64,000 nucleotides of DNA, from NCBI GenBank assembly GCA_964608315.1, contig CAZSNF010000009.1, positions 1 to 64,000 of the forward strand. Reading direction: 5' to 3'. Source of the stretch: VXPQ01 sp964608315 (GTDB lineage Bacteria > Bacteroidota > Rhodothermia > Rhodothermales > VXPQ01). The translations under genes were made by a program, and so were the position numbers. Of the stretch, positions 54,214-62,936 are shown piece by piece. Each line of letters begins with the position of its first letter. Positions within the stretch are counted from its first letter, which is position 1. The notes below the pieces were generated by a model. The model saw only the letters and a list, made by a program, of their open reading frames with translations. It was not told where the DNA came from and made no database searches.

Positions 54214-54642
54214 TCAACAGGGAGCCCGTGCGGGGAGCGTATCCGGGAGCGCCGTAAACCCTTCCTTGTACGCCGCTTCGCGCAAACGTTGATCCAGCGA
54301 AACGAACCCCCGACCGCGCATATATCCATCGCATGCCGTTAAGGCCGCCGCGCGCAAAGGGTGCACGGCCAGCAATCGTTGCGCAGTGTTCCGCACGGTT
54401 TCGCCCGGTTGTATTTCCATCCATGATTCAGCCAGTCTGTCCAGTACGCGCCGGGCGGCTCGTTCGTCGGAGGAGGTCATGGCGCCTTCTTTTACCCGTC
54501 GCATAAGCGCAGAAACACACTCGATGCGCGTACCCCGCCAAACGACTATGGATTCATTGTCTATGAGAATATCCCGCACCGCAGCCGATGACGGTTCCTG
54601 CAAGCACAGCGGAATCACGGCGGACGTATCCCGGAAGTTCAC
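54214..54642 (-). CDS. PIN-domain toxin (VapC-like)
   Basis: A 142-aa PIN-domain ribonuclease, the toxin of a type II toxin-antitoxin pair. The start MNFRDTSAVIPLCLQEPSS carries the first acidic residue (D5). The Glu in RIECVSALMRR (about 40) and the AALTACDGYMRGRGFVSLDQRL block with Asp residues (about 100-118) complete the usual acidic active site. It overlaps the antitoxin gene upstream by 4 bp (ATGA), so they are co-translated. Confidence 0.85.
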   Translation of the reverse strand: MNFRDTSAVIPLCLQEPSSAAVRDILIDNESIVVWRGTRIECVSALMRRVKEGAMTSSDERAARRVLDRLAESWMEIQPGETVRNTAQRLLAVHPLRAAALTACDGYMRGRGFVSLDQRLREAAYKEGFTALPDTLPARAPC

Positions 54643-54929
54643 CAGCCTTCCTCTCGCTCCTGTATGGCGGACGAACGGGTTGCTCCCTCGGGATCCGACG
54701 GGCGTGGAAGTCGCCAGAAATCCGTTGACAACGGTTTCTTTCCGCGGATAAGCAGCCCTTGCGTTTCCATATCTCTTAGATGTTCACTCACGAATTCGGC
54801 TGTCGCCAGAGGCAGTAAACGCGCAATGGGGCGACCGTGCTCAGTGATAATCACTTCTTCGCCGTCCTTGACCTGGCGCAAATAGGCGCTTAGCGACATT
54901 TTTAGTTTGGATACGGTGGCGGTCTGCAT
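54639..54929 (-). CDS. Phd/YefM-type antitoxin
   Basis: A 96-aa antitoxin: MQTATVSKLKMSLSAYLRQVKDGEEVIITEHGRPIARLLPL is the N-terminal DNA-binding Phd fold (about 1-45), and a disordered toxin-binding tail follows (EGATRSSAIQEREEGW). ATG 54929 was chosen over an earlier frame that runs into the transposon. It would neutralise the PIN toxin and repress the operon. An IS element begins 17 bp upstream of this start, so the native promoter has probably been displaced. Confidence 0.85.
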   Translation of the reverse strand: MQTATVSKLKMSLSAYLRQVKDGEEVIITEHGRPIARLLPLATAEFVSEHLRDMETQGLLIRGKKPLSTDFWRLPRPSDPEGATRSSAIQEREEGW

Positions 54930-54945
54930 AAAAAGGTCCTGTTTA

Positions 54946-55800
54946 GGACCTGTTAACACTAAAGCAATGCATCGACGATAAGCACGAAGACGACGAAGCC
55001 GAGGAATATAACGTCGAGTTTTTCGAAGCGCGAGAAGATGCGCCTAAACCCCTTCAGACGCCGGAACAAGCGCTCGATTTCGTTGCGCCGCTTTGTACAT
55101 CTCACGGTCGTACTCCCAGGGTTCAGGGCGGTTCTTCTTCGGCGGCACGACAGGTACGAACCCGAGGTCAAGCGCCAACTGGCGCGTACTGTCGTCCTCG
55201 TACGCGCGATCCATAACCAGCGCCGGGCTGTTCGATGACTTCTCCATGGCGCTCAAGAGCTTGCGGCCTTCGGGCGCGTCGTGCGCCTGGCCGGCAGAGA
55301 GCGAGAACGCGAGGGCCGTTCGAGCATTTGCGGCAACCATATGAAGCTTGGCGCTCCAGCCGCCCCGGGATTTGCCGATGGCCTGCGGACCGTTTTTTTT
55401 TCTGCGCCCGTGCCGTCCGGATGTACCTTGACGCTGGTGCTGTCCAGCCCCACCGCCTCAATCTTGATGCGCACGATTTGCTGCCGCTGCATGTGCTCGA
55501 ACACACGGTCGAGAACGCCGTTTTTCGACCAGCGGTTCACCCGAGTGTAGATGGTGTGCCAATTGCCGAAGCGTTCGGGCAATCCGCGCCACATGCAGCC
55601 GTGCTCGGCCACGTACAGGATCGCGTTAAGCACCTGGAGATTCGACACCCTCACGTTTCCACGCTGTTTCGGCAGCAGCGACGCGATTCTTTCAAACTGG
55701 GCCTCGGTGAGTTCCATGTCTCTGAACGTTGTTTTAGATTGCGGTGTCCAGAACAACGCAATCTAATGAAATCATGTTCCTCATTAGTGTTAACAGGCTC
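54946..55800 (-). mobile_element. IS5-family insertion sequence (IS427-like group)
   Basis: An 855-bp element. Left end GGACCTGTTAACACT (54946-54960) and right end AGTGTTAACAGGCTC (55786-55800) are imperfect terminal inverted repeats (core CCTGTTAACACT). TA flanks both sides (54944-54945 and 55801-55802), consistent with a TA duplication. It encodes one leftward transposase in more than one frame. Length, ends and transposase motifs fit the IS5 family, IS427 group. It is inserted immediately upstream of the antitoxin gene. Confidence 0.85.
54959..55717 (-). pseudogene. IS5-family transposase, two frames plus a frameshift
   Basis: Starts at 55717 (MELTEAQFERIASLLPKQ), first part through the DDE Asp in GLDSTSVKVHPDGTGA. 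A run of nine A on the coding strand (55401-55393) then shifts frame to ...WSAKLHMVAANARTALAF...VMDRAYEDD (second Asp), the expected programmed slippage point of this IS group. A second shift near 55100 (an extra G in AAAGCGGCG) separates the last part, RRNEIERLFRRLKGF, which holds the catalytic Glu. The second shift is not expected and probably inactivates the enzyme, unless it is a sequencing error. Confidence 0.8.
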
Positions 55801-55880
55801 TAAGCAAATTGATGTGACTAAAATAGTCAAATTTTAGGCCCATTGCAAACCCCGACTATTATTCCGGGTCGGGCGGCTCG

Positions 55881-56525
55881 TTACGGGCTTCGAGCGTTTC
55901 CGTCTGCCGGGAACCAGTCCTGCAAGGTTTTCCTGAGCTCGACGAAGGCCGGGTCCTGGCAGTCTTGCGGCTGCGAAATATCTGCTATACGCTTGAAAAG
56001 CGTAGCGGAACGCCTTACCCTTTTGTGCCTTAGCGCTTCTTGCATCGCGCGCTTCGGATCGGAAGGTTTGGGGTCGTTATCCGACCAAAGTTCGCGATTC
56101 CATAACCATTTCCTGAGTGCGCGAAAATCACTTCCCCATCCAAGAATTTCGGATACTTTTCCAGAGGGCGCCCATACCCAGTTTTCGAGTTCCGGCTCAA
56201 TCACGATAACCTTGCAGCGGTTTTCCCAGCCGTTACGCTCAAGGTCCTTCTCGACATCTTGCTGTATTTGCTGTCTACGCAAGGATTCCTGGCCACAACC
56301 ATAGTGGTCAAAAACCACCAAGGCGTACCGGTGGCTTTGCAGGTGGGGCCTTGAGAGGGCAACCGCGTCTGTTCGACATCCTGGGTCGCGTTTCGGGTGC
56401 ACCTGAATGTCGTACCCTATTCGCCGAGAGCCCAGCCGTTCGTGCCGAGCCAATAGTCCTTCGAAGGCCTGTTCGATGCTGCTGTCCGCGACAAGAACAA
56501 ACAAATCTCTGGCGTAGCCGCTCAT
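55881..56525 (-). CDS. putative defence-associated effector paired with an ATPase
   Basis: A 214-aa protein whose start MSGYARDLFVLVADSSIEQAFEGLLARHERLG is followed by HPKRDPGCRTD, YALVVFDHYGCG and VIVIEPELENWVWA, an acidic/aromatic arrangement resembling a TOPRIM or DUF4276-like fold. I associate this type with partners of AAA ATPases in methylation-associated defence loci (MAD4-like); that link is from memory and tentative. It overlaps the ATPase gene by 4 bp (ATGA), so the two are translated together and probably work as a complex. ATG 56525 was chosen for that overlap. Confidence 0.6.
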   Translation of the reverse strand: MSGYARDLFVLVADSSIEQAFEGLLARHERLGSRRIGYDIQVHPKRDPGCRTDAVALSRPHLQSHRYALVVFDHYGCGQESLRRQQIQQDVEKDLERNGWENRCKVIVIEPELENWVWAPSGKVSEILGWGSDFRALRKWLWNRELWSDNDPKPSDPKRAMQEALRHKRVRRSATLFKRIADISQPQDCQDPAFVELRKTLQDWFPADGNARSP

Positions 56526-57784
56526 CCGATGATTCCTCGGGCAAATAGCACATCTATGTCCACGGCGCCTTGCCAATCCCGCAAGAGCGGATGGTCCGTG
56601 CCGCGTACGATATCCGTAGCGCCGTTTTCGTCCCTGGCGAAGCAGAGTACTTCCTCTGGGCGGGCCATCCGCAAAAAGGCGGAGGAATGGGTAGCCGCCA
56701 ACGCTTGCGAATCGTAGGCCGACGCCAGCGAATCGTACACGGCCTCAATTGCGAGCGGGTGAATGCCGTTTTCGGGTTCTTCCAGTAAGTAGAGATATCC
56801 TTTGTCGTTAAGGTATGGAATGAGCGTGAGCGCCAGAAACCGGAGCGTACCGTCTGAAATTCCCCATGATGGTACCCGGATTCCTGTGTCGTACTCGACT
56901 GCAAGATAGGCATGTCGGTCATCCGGGCGCTCCTCGACGTGAATTTCCTTGATGTCTTTCAAGGTGGTGCGAACATGCTCCAGCCACTGCCGGTAATTTT
57001 CGTGATCACCCTTCTTTAAACCCGCAATCATCCATGAAAGATTGGCGCCATCGCTGGAAAAGCCGTTGCGACGCAGTGAGGGGGGGCTGGCCTCGCGCAT
57101 CTTCACGCCGTCCAGCGCCAGAAGTTTTACCTGCGTTCCCAGCATGCGTTTGATGCCAGTGGCGACGGGGAACGCCTCAGGGGACTCGGGCAGGTTGCCC
57201 AGCGCTGAACGATACGGGCCGAAAGAAATGCTGGTGGCCCAGCCTTTTCCTGCCAATGGCGAGACTTCAATGTTGAAATTGTCTGTTTCCCCAGACTTGC
57301 TAAGTATGGTTCTTATACCAGGACGTCCACCTCCCAGCAAGATGGTGTTAACCGGGTTCAAAGGGAAAGGAAATATGGACAATTGTCTCTGTTTCCAGTT
57401 ACGGCGAGGCGTGAGCAGCCCTCTTTCCGCGTCGATAACGACGCGATCCTCTTTTCCCTTTATGGCCACTTCGTAACGAAATGTCTCATACTTTTTGTCG
57501 GCGGGAAGCCGCTGCTTCATGGGGTCGGAAATGTCGAACTCCACCGCCAGTTCGAAACCAAGGTCGTCTTTGGGCCTTCCCCAAACGAGGTCCTGAAAAT
57601 TGCCGGTGCGTTTTTCTACGGCCGCCTCAAGGCCATCCCGAACCATGTCGCCGAGGAAGGCGACTACGTCGAATAACGTACTTTTCCCGCTGGCGTTGGG
57701 GCCAACCAGAACATGGAATGGATCCAGCGCCACATCCACATGACGCAGGCAACGATAATTCAGGGCCTGAATGCGACGAATCAT
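56522..57784 (-). CDS. AAA ATPase (OLD/RecF-like) of a defence pair
   Basis: A 420-aa ABC-type ATPase. The start MIRRIQALNYRCLRHVDVALDPFHVLVGPNASGKSTLFDV carries Walker A (GPNASGKS, about 29-36). SWGISDGTLRFLALTLIPYL (about 308) is the signature-like motif and YLYLLEEPENGIHP (about 335) is Walker B with a Glu. The H-loop His is in AATHSSAFLRMA. There is no long coiled coil, so it belongs with OLD/RloA-like single-gene ATPases rather than SMC proteins. It is co-translated with a small downstream partner, the layout of phage-defence ATPase-effector pairs. Upstream gene 57874 is on the same strand but 90 bp away. Confidence 0.8.
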   Translation of the reverse strand: MIRRIQALNYRCLRHVDVALDPFHVLVGPNASGKSTLFDVVAFLGDMVRDGLEAAVEKRTGNFQDLVWGRPKDDLGFELAVEFDISDPMKQRLPADKKYETFRYEVAIKGKEDRVVIDAERGLLTPRRNWKQRQLSIFPFPLNPVNTILLGGGRPGIRTILSKSGETDNFNIEVSPLAGKGWATSISFGPYRSALGNLPESPEAFPVATGIKRMLGTQVKLLALDGVKMREASPPSLRRNGFSSDGANLSWMIAGLKKGDHENYRQWLEHVRTTLKDIKEIHVEERPDDRHAYLAVEYDTGIRVPSWGISDGTLRFLALTLIPYLNDKGYLYLLEEPENGIHPLAIEAVYDSLASAYDSQALAATHSSAFLRMARPEEVLCFARDENGATDIVRGTDHPLLRDWQGAVDIDVLFARGIIG

Positions 57785-57873
57785 TAGAGTGCGCCACAGG
57801 GATTTTCGGAAGGCTTCGCGTCCTTAATCTAACCAAACCACCCTTCCCGAATCCCGCAAATTCTCCCGATTCC

Positions 57874-59427
57874 TCAGAATCCTGCCCGGACGCCCAGCAG
57901 GAACCGGTTCTGCGTTACGCTTTCCTTGACGAGCGGCGGGTCGCTGACATTATGCAGGTACGGGCTGTACTCGTCGTTGTACTCCACGCCCATCCACGCC
58001 GCATCGACATGAAACTTGTTCGAGAAACTGTACGACGCGCCAAAGGCAAGGAAGCCTCGGTCGCGATCAGATGTTTCCCTGTCCTGCGAGACCTTCAGGT
58101 CGAACGGATCGGGATAGTTGGCTATGCCGCCTCGCAAGGTAACGCTTCTGAATGCATACGACGCGCCGAGACGCACATTCCAGATCGGGTTCATGGCGTT
58201 CCGTATTTCCCTGTTCAGGTCCCGGTACAAGTCGTTGTCCGCCTCGCGTCCGTCGAACTCCATCTGGGACCAGTCCACGTATTCCATATCCGCCGCCAGA
58301 AGGAAATTTCCGAGTTCCCAGGACACGCCGCCTCCGATGCGCCATGGCGTACGCAGTTCGTATTCGTATTTGTAGTCCTGCCCGGCGTTCAGCGAACCCC
58401 CCTCGTCGAACCAGGTAGTCAGTTCCCGATAATGGGTTTCGCTTATTTCGTAGAACGTCGGGGTTTCTATCGAGAGGCCCGCGCGCAATCCGCTTGACAA
58501 CATGGTTGATACCCCGCCGCGTATATTGAACCCGCTCAGGTCCGAATCGAAACCTTCTTCGTAGCGCAAGCGCCGAAATCCCGCAAGGGAGCCGTCGGAC
58601 AGAATGATCTCGTAGTCTTCCAATCCGTTTTCGCCGTAGGCGTCCTCCTCTTCGTACGCGTTATCGATCTGGTACGAACCGAATGCGAAGTTGGCCGAAA
58701 AACCGACCATCACATTCCGGCTTGCCTCCCATGCGCCGCCGAGGCTCAATTCGTTCGTACGCCCCTTTTCGAGCACGTCCCCCAGCTGTTCGATGCGCGT
58801 ACCCGGCGCCACGGCCTCATAGAATATCTCGTCGTCTGTTTCCACGTTTTCGAACAAAAATTCAATGGCTCCGGCTTCGTAGGCCAGTTCGGGGACGTCG
58901 CTGGAGAAATCGGGGAAGTAACCGTCCTCGTCTTTTTCCAACGTAAACTCGTCGTCATAGGGCAGGAACGACGTAGTGATAGAGCTGGAGGCGTTCGTCC
59001 CTCCAAAACCAAGGTTGCGGTCGAAAGCGCCGACCTGGTTGAATGCGGCGCCGAGTGCGAACGACCCTTGCGACGTCGGAAACTTCTGTATCCAGGCCAG
59101 ATTGCTGAGGCGGGTAGTGCGTACGTCCGCTTCTGTCCCGGAAGAGATGCGAATGCCGGTCAGGTATTGCGCATCGTTCACGGCCGAAAGCGCGTGCAGG
59201 GAGCCGCTGGCCTCCGAGTTTTTGAAATAGCCCAGTCCGGCGGGATTCGTGCGCAATGCGCCGTAGTCCGCCACGCCGGCGACGCCGACGCCGGCCATGC
59301 CCATCATGCGCGGTCCGGTCGCCGGGGACCTTGAGGTGAAAACGTAGGTGTTGTCGAGGGTCTGCGCATACGCGGGAGACGCGGCGAACAGGACAAGGAC
59401 AAACACGGATAGGAAGCGCCTTTTCAT
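57874..59427 (-). CDS. FadL/OmpP1-like outer membrane protein
   Basis: A 517-aa beta-barrel with a signal peptide (MKRRFLSVFVLVLFAASPAYAQ). Early sequence SRSPATGPRMMGMAGVGVAGVADYGALRTNPAGLGYF resembles the N-terminal hatch of FadL/TodX-like transporters (MGGA...AVADDASALYWNPAGL pattern). Many amphipathic strands follow and the last strand ends in Phe (VRAGF). It probably allows passage of hydrophobic compounds such as fatty acids; the exact substrate is unknown. It stands alone with its own intergenic regions. Confidence 0.75.
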   Translation of the reverse strand: MKRRFLSVFVLVLFAASPAYAQTLDNTYVFTSRSPATGPRMMGMAGVGVAGVADYGALRTNPAGLGYFKNSEASGSLHALSAVNDAQYLTGIRISSGTEADVRTTRLSNLAWIQKFPTSQGSFALGAAFNQVGAFDRNLGFGGTNASSSITTSFLPYDDEFTLEKDEDGYFPDFSSDVPELAYEAGAIEFLFENVETDDEIFYEAVAPGTRIEQLGDVLEKGRTNELSLGGAWEASRNVMVGFSANFAFGSYQIDNAYEEEDAYGENGLEDYEIILSDGSLAGFRRLRYEEGFDSDLSGFNIRGGVSTMLSSGLRAGLSIETPTFYEISETHYRELTTWFDEGGSLNAGQDYKYEYELRTPWRIGGGVSWELGNFLLAADMEYVDWSQMEFDGREADNDLYRDLNREIRNAMNPIWNVRLGASYAFRSVTLRGGIANYPDPFDLKVSQDRETSDRDRGFLAFGASYSFSNKFHVDAAWMGVEYNDEYSPYLHNVSDPPLVKESVTQNRFLLGVRAGF

Positions 59428-59589
59428 GGGGGTACCTGTCTGGTTTTATTCTGGATTAAAACAGGTGGGGCGTATTTACGGGGGTTCGCAAGGGCGCAGG
59501 ACGGGTTAGGGATCGCATAAAAGTACGATCCTGGCCATACTTCCGGGGCAGGTCGCTGAGCCGTTGCTATACCGGCCGATGCGGCATGC

Positions 59590-61018
59590 TTATCGTCCGC
59601 GGGAACGACCTGAAGAAGAGGAAGACCGTCCCGAAGAAGATCGTCCGCTGTTGCCCGACGAGGATTTCGGCGGCGGGGAGGAACGTACGGTTCGTCCGCT
59701 CGAACCGCTTCCGCTGCTTCGCGAGGAGGGCGTGCGCCNNNNNNNNNNNNNNNNNNNNNNNNNNNNNNNNNNNNNNNNNNNNNNNNNNNNNNNNNNNNNN
59801 NNNNNNNNNNNNNNNNNNNNNNNNNNNNNNNNNNNNNNGTACGGTTCGTCCGCTCGAACCGCTTCCGCTGCTTCGCGAGGAGGGCGTGCGCCGTACGGTT
59901 CGTCCGCTCGAACCGCTTCCGCTGCTTCGCGAGGAGGGCGTGCGCCGCACGGTTCGTCCGTCCGAACTGCTTCCGCTGCTTCGCGAGGAGGGCGTACGCC
60001 GTACAGTGTTTCGGCTGCCGGTGGACGACGAAGACCGGGATCCGGGCGTCGAGCGCACGGTCCGACCGTCCGAACTGCCTCCACTGCCGCGCGAGGAGGG
60101 CGTACGTTGCACGGTGCGCCCGCGCGAACCGCTATCGCCGCTGCGAGACGAGCCGGGTGTGCGCGCGGCGCTCCGGCTGCCGGTGGACCGGGATCCAGGC
60201 GTTGAGCGCACGGTTCGGCCGCTGCGTTCGCTGCTTGTCGCTGTGGTGCGGCGCGTATCACGGGTCCTGCTGGTCGCGGCGCTCGTTCCGCCTCGCGCCG
60301 AACGTCCGCCGGAAACAGCCGAGCCGCCATGCGTCTTTCCGGCGGAAGCGCGTCCTGCGTTGCCTACCTCGCGGACTCCGCTCCCTCCGATGTCTCCGGC
60401 GTATCCATGGGTTCTCGTACCCCGCCCCATCGTCGCGCCGCGCCGTCCCCATTCCCCGTCTCTCGGGCGAATCGATCCCGGATAGTCGTACCGCCACCCT
60501 CCGTAATACGGATTCCAGGCGTGCGCGTAGCCCGGGTAATAGCCGTAGGGGCTGTGGTAGTAGGGGTTATAATTCCAGGGACTGTAATGATAGGGGTTGT
60601 AACGCCAGGGATTTCCGCCCCAGCCCCAATGCGATCCGAAAGACAAGCCCACGCGAATGCCGCTGTATCCGTACCCGTAGCTCCAGGGGTCGTACCACAA
60701 CGGGTCGTGCCAGGACGATCCGTAGAACGGACTATAGGACCATTGCGGGCTCCAGCCGTAGTCGAACCGGTCGAAATACCGGCGATATCCATAGGGACCG
60801 CTATAGATGTATCGGTCGCTGTAGTAGCGTTCCGTTACGACCGTGTCCTCGGCGCTTTCCACGACTTCCACGTAATCGGGGAACCGTTCGTATTGCTGAA
60901 TGGCGCTCAATTGCGTGTAGCAACCGGCCAGCAACGCCACAAGCAGTCCTGCGGCGAAGGGAGCCGCGCGCAATGCGGGGCGAGAGGTTCCCCGCTCGTC
61001 TAATGTTGATCGTTTCAT
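59590..61018 (-). CDS. lipoprotein with repetitive Ser/Gly/Arg tail (across an assembly gap)
   Basis: Starts at 61018 with a lipoprotein signal (LLVALLAGC, lipid Cys33). Residues about 45-180 are rich in Tyr/Trp/Pro/Gly (PYHYSPWNYNPYYH and similar). The rest is a low-complexity S/G/R/T tail built from 18-residue units (RRTPSSRSSGSGSSGRTV, 54 bp each). A run of 100 N (59739-59838) interrupts it. On both sides the 54-bp phase continues exactly, and known bases on the two sides add to a multiple of three, so the true missing length is probably a whole number of units and the protein continues in frame to a stop at 59590. The tail may be surface exposed or cell-wall associated. Function unknown. 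Confidence 0.7.
59685..60000 (-). repeat. 54-bp tandem repeat inside the lipoprotein gene
   Basis: Unit GTACGGTTCGTCCGCTCGAA... (54 bp) at 59685-59738, then across the gap at 59839-59892, 59893-59946 and a slightly changed copy at 59947-60000. Further degenerate units continue to about 60180. The two copies before and after the gap are identical to each other. Confidence 0.85.
59739..59838. other. assembly gap of 100 N
   Basis: Exactly 100 unresolved bases, the usual scaffold placeholder, located inside the 54-bp repeat array. Repeat collapse probably caused it; the true length is likely n x 54 bp. Confidence 0.95.
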
Positions 61019-61334
61019 GGCGGCAACCGGTTTGGTGAAAACTTGGCGGGCAGTGCTTCCGTTAAAGGAATGTACGGATAAGGATGCATAAGGTGCCGGT
61101 TGGTTGCAAACAAACGGCGGAACTTATTGCTTTCCCTGAAGAAAGAACGACGTTCGTTCGATTCCAGCGGCTTTGCCCCGGAATAAAGCAAACATCGGGC
61201 CATTCCCGGAGATTCCGAAAAAGATCGGTATCGTTTTCCCCGCGCGCCGGGCGAATTCGCTTCGGGCCGTCCGCGAACGTTCGTCCATTTTCCGCGATAG
61301 CGTATTCAGTAAACGACGCCGACTGTGCAATATT
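61019..61334. other. intergenic region between the divergent lipoprotein and proS genes
   Basis: It contains the promoters of both divergent genes. I see no RNA gene, repeat or clear operator. An in-frame extension of proS back to 61173 exists but has no protein-like character. Confidence 0.5.
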
Positions 61335-62810
61335 ATGGCCGATGCGATTACAAGCCGGCGGGAAGATTACGCCCAATGGTATCTCGACATTGTGCAACAT
61401 GCGAAGCTGGCCGATTATTCGGCGGTGCGCGGGTGCATGGTGATTCGCCCGAACGGCTGCGCGCTGTGGGAGAACATGCAGCGGGCGCTCGACGACATGT
61501 TTCGGGAAACCGGGCATGAGAACGCCTATTTTCCCCTGTTCATCCCGCAGTCCTTCCTGGCGCGGGAAGCCGAACATGTGGAGGGATTCGCCAAGGAATG
61601 CGCCGTGGTTACCCACTCGCGCCTTGCGGAAGATCCGTCCGGCGATGGCCTCCTGCCCGATCCCGCTTCGAAACTGGAAGAGAATCTTATCGTTCGGCCC
61701 ACCAGCGAAACGATCATCTGGGACGCCTACCGGAGCTGGATTCAATCCTGGCGGGACCTGCCTATTCTCGTCAATCAGTGGGCGAACGTAGTGCGCTGGG
61801 AAATGCGCACCCGATTGTTCTTGCGCACGATGGAGTTCCTCTGGCAGGAAGGGCACACGGCCCACGAAACGAAAGAGGAAGCCATCGAGGAAGCCCGCCG
61901 CATGCTGGAAGTATACGCTACGTTCGCCGAGGAATGGATGGCCATGCCGGTGATTCGGGGCGTAAAAACGGCCAGCGAGCGTTTTGCGGGCGCGGTGGAC
62001 ACGTATTGCATCGAGGCCATGATGCAGGACGGCAAGGCGTTGCAGGCGGGCACCAGCCATTTTCTGGGCCAGAATTTCGCGAGGGCGTTCGATTGTCGAT
62101 TCCAGAATCGGGAAAACCGGCTTGAATATGTATGGGCGACGTCCTGGGGCGTCTCGACGCGTTTGATTGGCGCGCTCATCATGACGCATTCGGACGATCA
62201 GGGATTGATTCTGCCGCCGCGCCTTGCGCCCGTACAGGTTGTGATCGTGCCTGTTTTCCGGAAAGACGCCGAGCGGACGCTTGTGCTCGAGGCCGCCGAA
62301 CGCATCAAGGCGGGGCTGCGCGCGGCGGGCGTTCGCGTCAAGCTGGATGCGCGCGAGTCGCATCGTCCCGGCTGGAAGTTCAACGAATACGAAGTGCAAG
62401 GCGTACCGGTCCGCCTCGCTATCGGCCCGCGGGACGTCCGGAACGGCAATGTGGAAATGGCCCGCCGGGATCAGCCCGGAAAGGAAATCGTTTCGCAGGA
62501 GGGGCTTCATGATCGAATCCAGGCGGCGCTCGAAGATATCCAGCAACGCCTGTTTGCCCGGGCGCTGGCCCTGCGCGAAGACTCCACCCGGCGCGTCGAC
62601 GACTACGAGACGTTCAAGGACACGCTCGACCGGCGCGGAGGGTTCGTGCTGGCCCATTGGGACGGCGATCCGGAAACGGAGGCGCGCATCAAACAGGAAA
62701 CGAAAGCGACCATTCGCTGTATTCCCATGAATGGAGCGCGGGAAGCGGGTCGGGATATGCTGACCGGCAATCCGTCGAACCGCCGCGTTCTTTTCGCCAG
62801 AGCGTATTAG
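61335..62810 (+). CDS. proS: prolyl-tRNA synthetase, archaeal/eukaryote-like type
   Basis: A 491-aa class II synthetase of the type 3 ProRS group: no bacterial editing insertion between motifs 2 and 3, and residues such as DYAQWYLDIVQHAKLADYSAVRGCMVIRPNG at the start. Motif 2 region is RPTSETIIWDAYRSWIQSWRDLPILVNQWANVVRWEMR. The C-terminal anticodon-binding domain ends at NRRVLFARAY; the ATIRCIPM segment replaces the Zn-binding cysteine cluster seen in many relatives. ATG 61335 (MADAITSRREDYAQ) fits homologues. It charges tRNA-Pro. The stop lies inside a perfect palindrome. Confidence 0.95.
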   Translation: MADAITSRREDYAQWYLDIVQHAKLADYSAVRGCMVIRPNGCALWENMQRALDDMFRETGHENAYFPLFIPQSFLAREAEHVEGFAKECAVVTHSRLAEDPSGDGLLPDPASKLEENLIVRPTSETIIWDAYRSWIQSWRDLPILVNQWANVVRWEMRTRLFLRTMEFLWQEGHTAHETKEEAIEEARRMLEVYATFAEEWMAMPVIRGVKTASERFAGAVDTYCIEAMMQDGKALQAGTSHFLGQNFARAFDCRFQNRENRLEYVWATSWGVSTRLIGALIMTHSDDQGLILPPRLAPVQVVIVPVFRKDAERTLVLEAAERIKAGLRAAGVRVKLDARESHRPGWKFNEYEVQGVPVRLAIGPRDVRNGNVEMARRDQPGKEIVSQEGLHDRIQAALEDIQQRLFARALALREDSTRRVDDYETFKDTLDRRGGFVLAHWDGDPETEARIKQETKATIRCIPMNGAREAGRDMLTGNPSNRRVLFARAY

Positions 62811-62830
62811 GGCCTGTTAACAGGCCCTAA
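62807..62830. repeat. 24-bp perfect palindrome over the proS stop
   Basis: TTAGGGCCTGTT (62807-62818) followed by its exact reverse complement (62819-62830), centre GTTAAC. It contains the proS TAG stop. The core CCTGTTAACA equals the end of the IS element at 54946, so it looks like two IS-type ends fused with nothing between, flanked by TTA/TAA. It could also act as a terminator hairpin. Confidence 0.7.
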
Positions 62831-62936
62831 CGGAAGCGCGTAATTCACAGGAGAACGCATACATCGGACTTGCCCATCGACCAACGGCTACATCGATTCA
62901 TTCGGCCATGAACCCACACCGGGAGCGTAACGCCTC

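Noticed and set aside
59685..60180. The tandem repeat array considered as a CRISPR
   Set aside because: The 54-bp units abut with no spacers and stay in coding frame as an 18-residue protein repeat.
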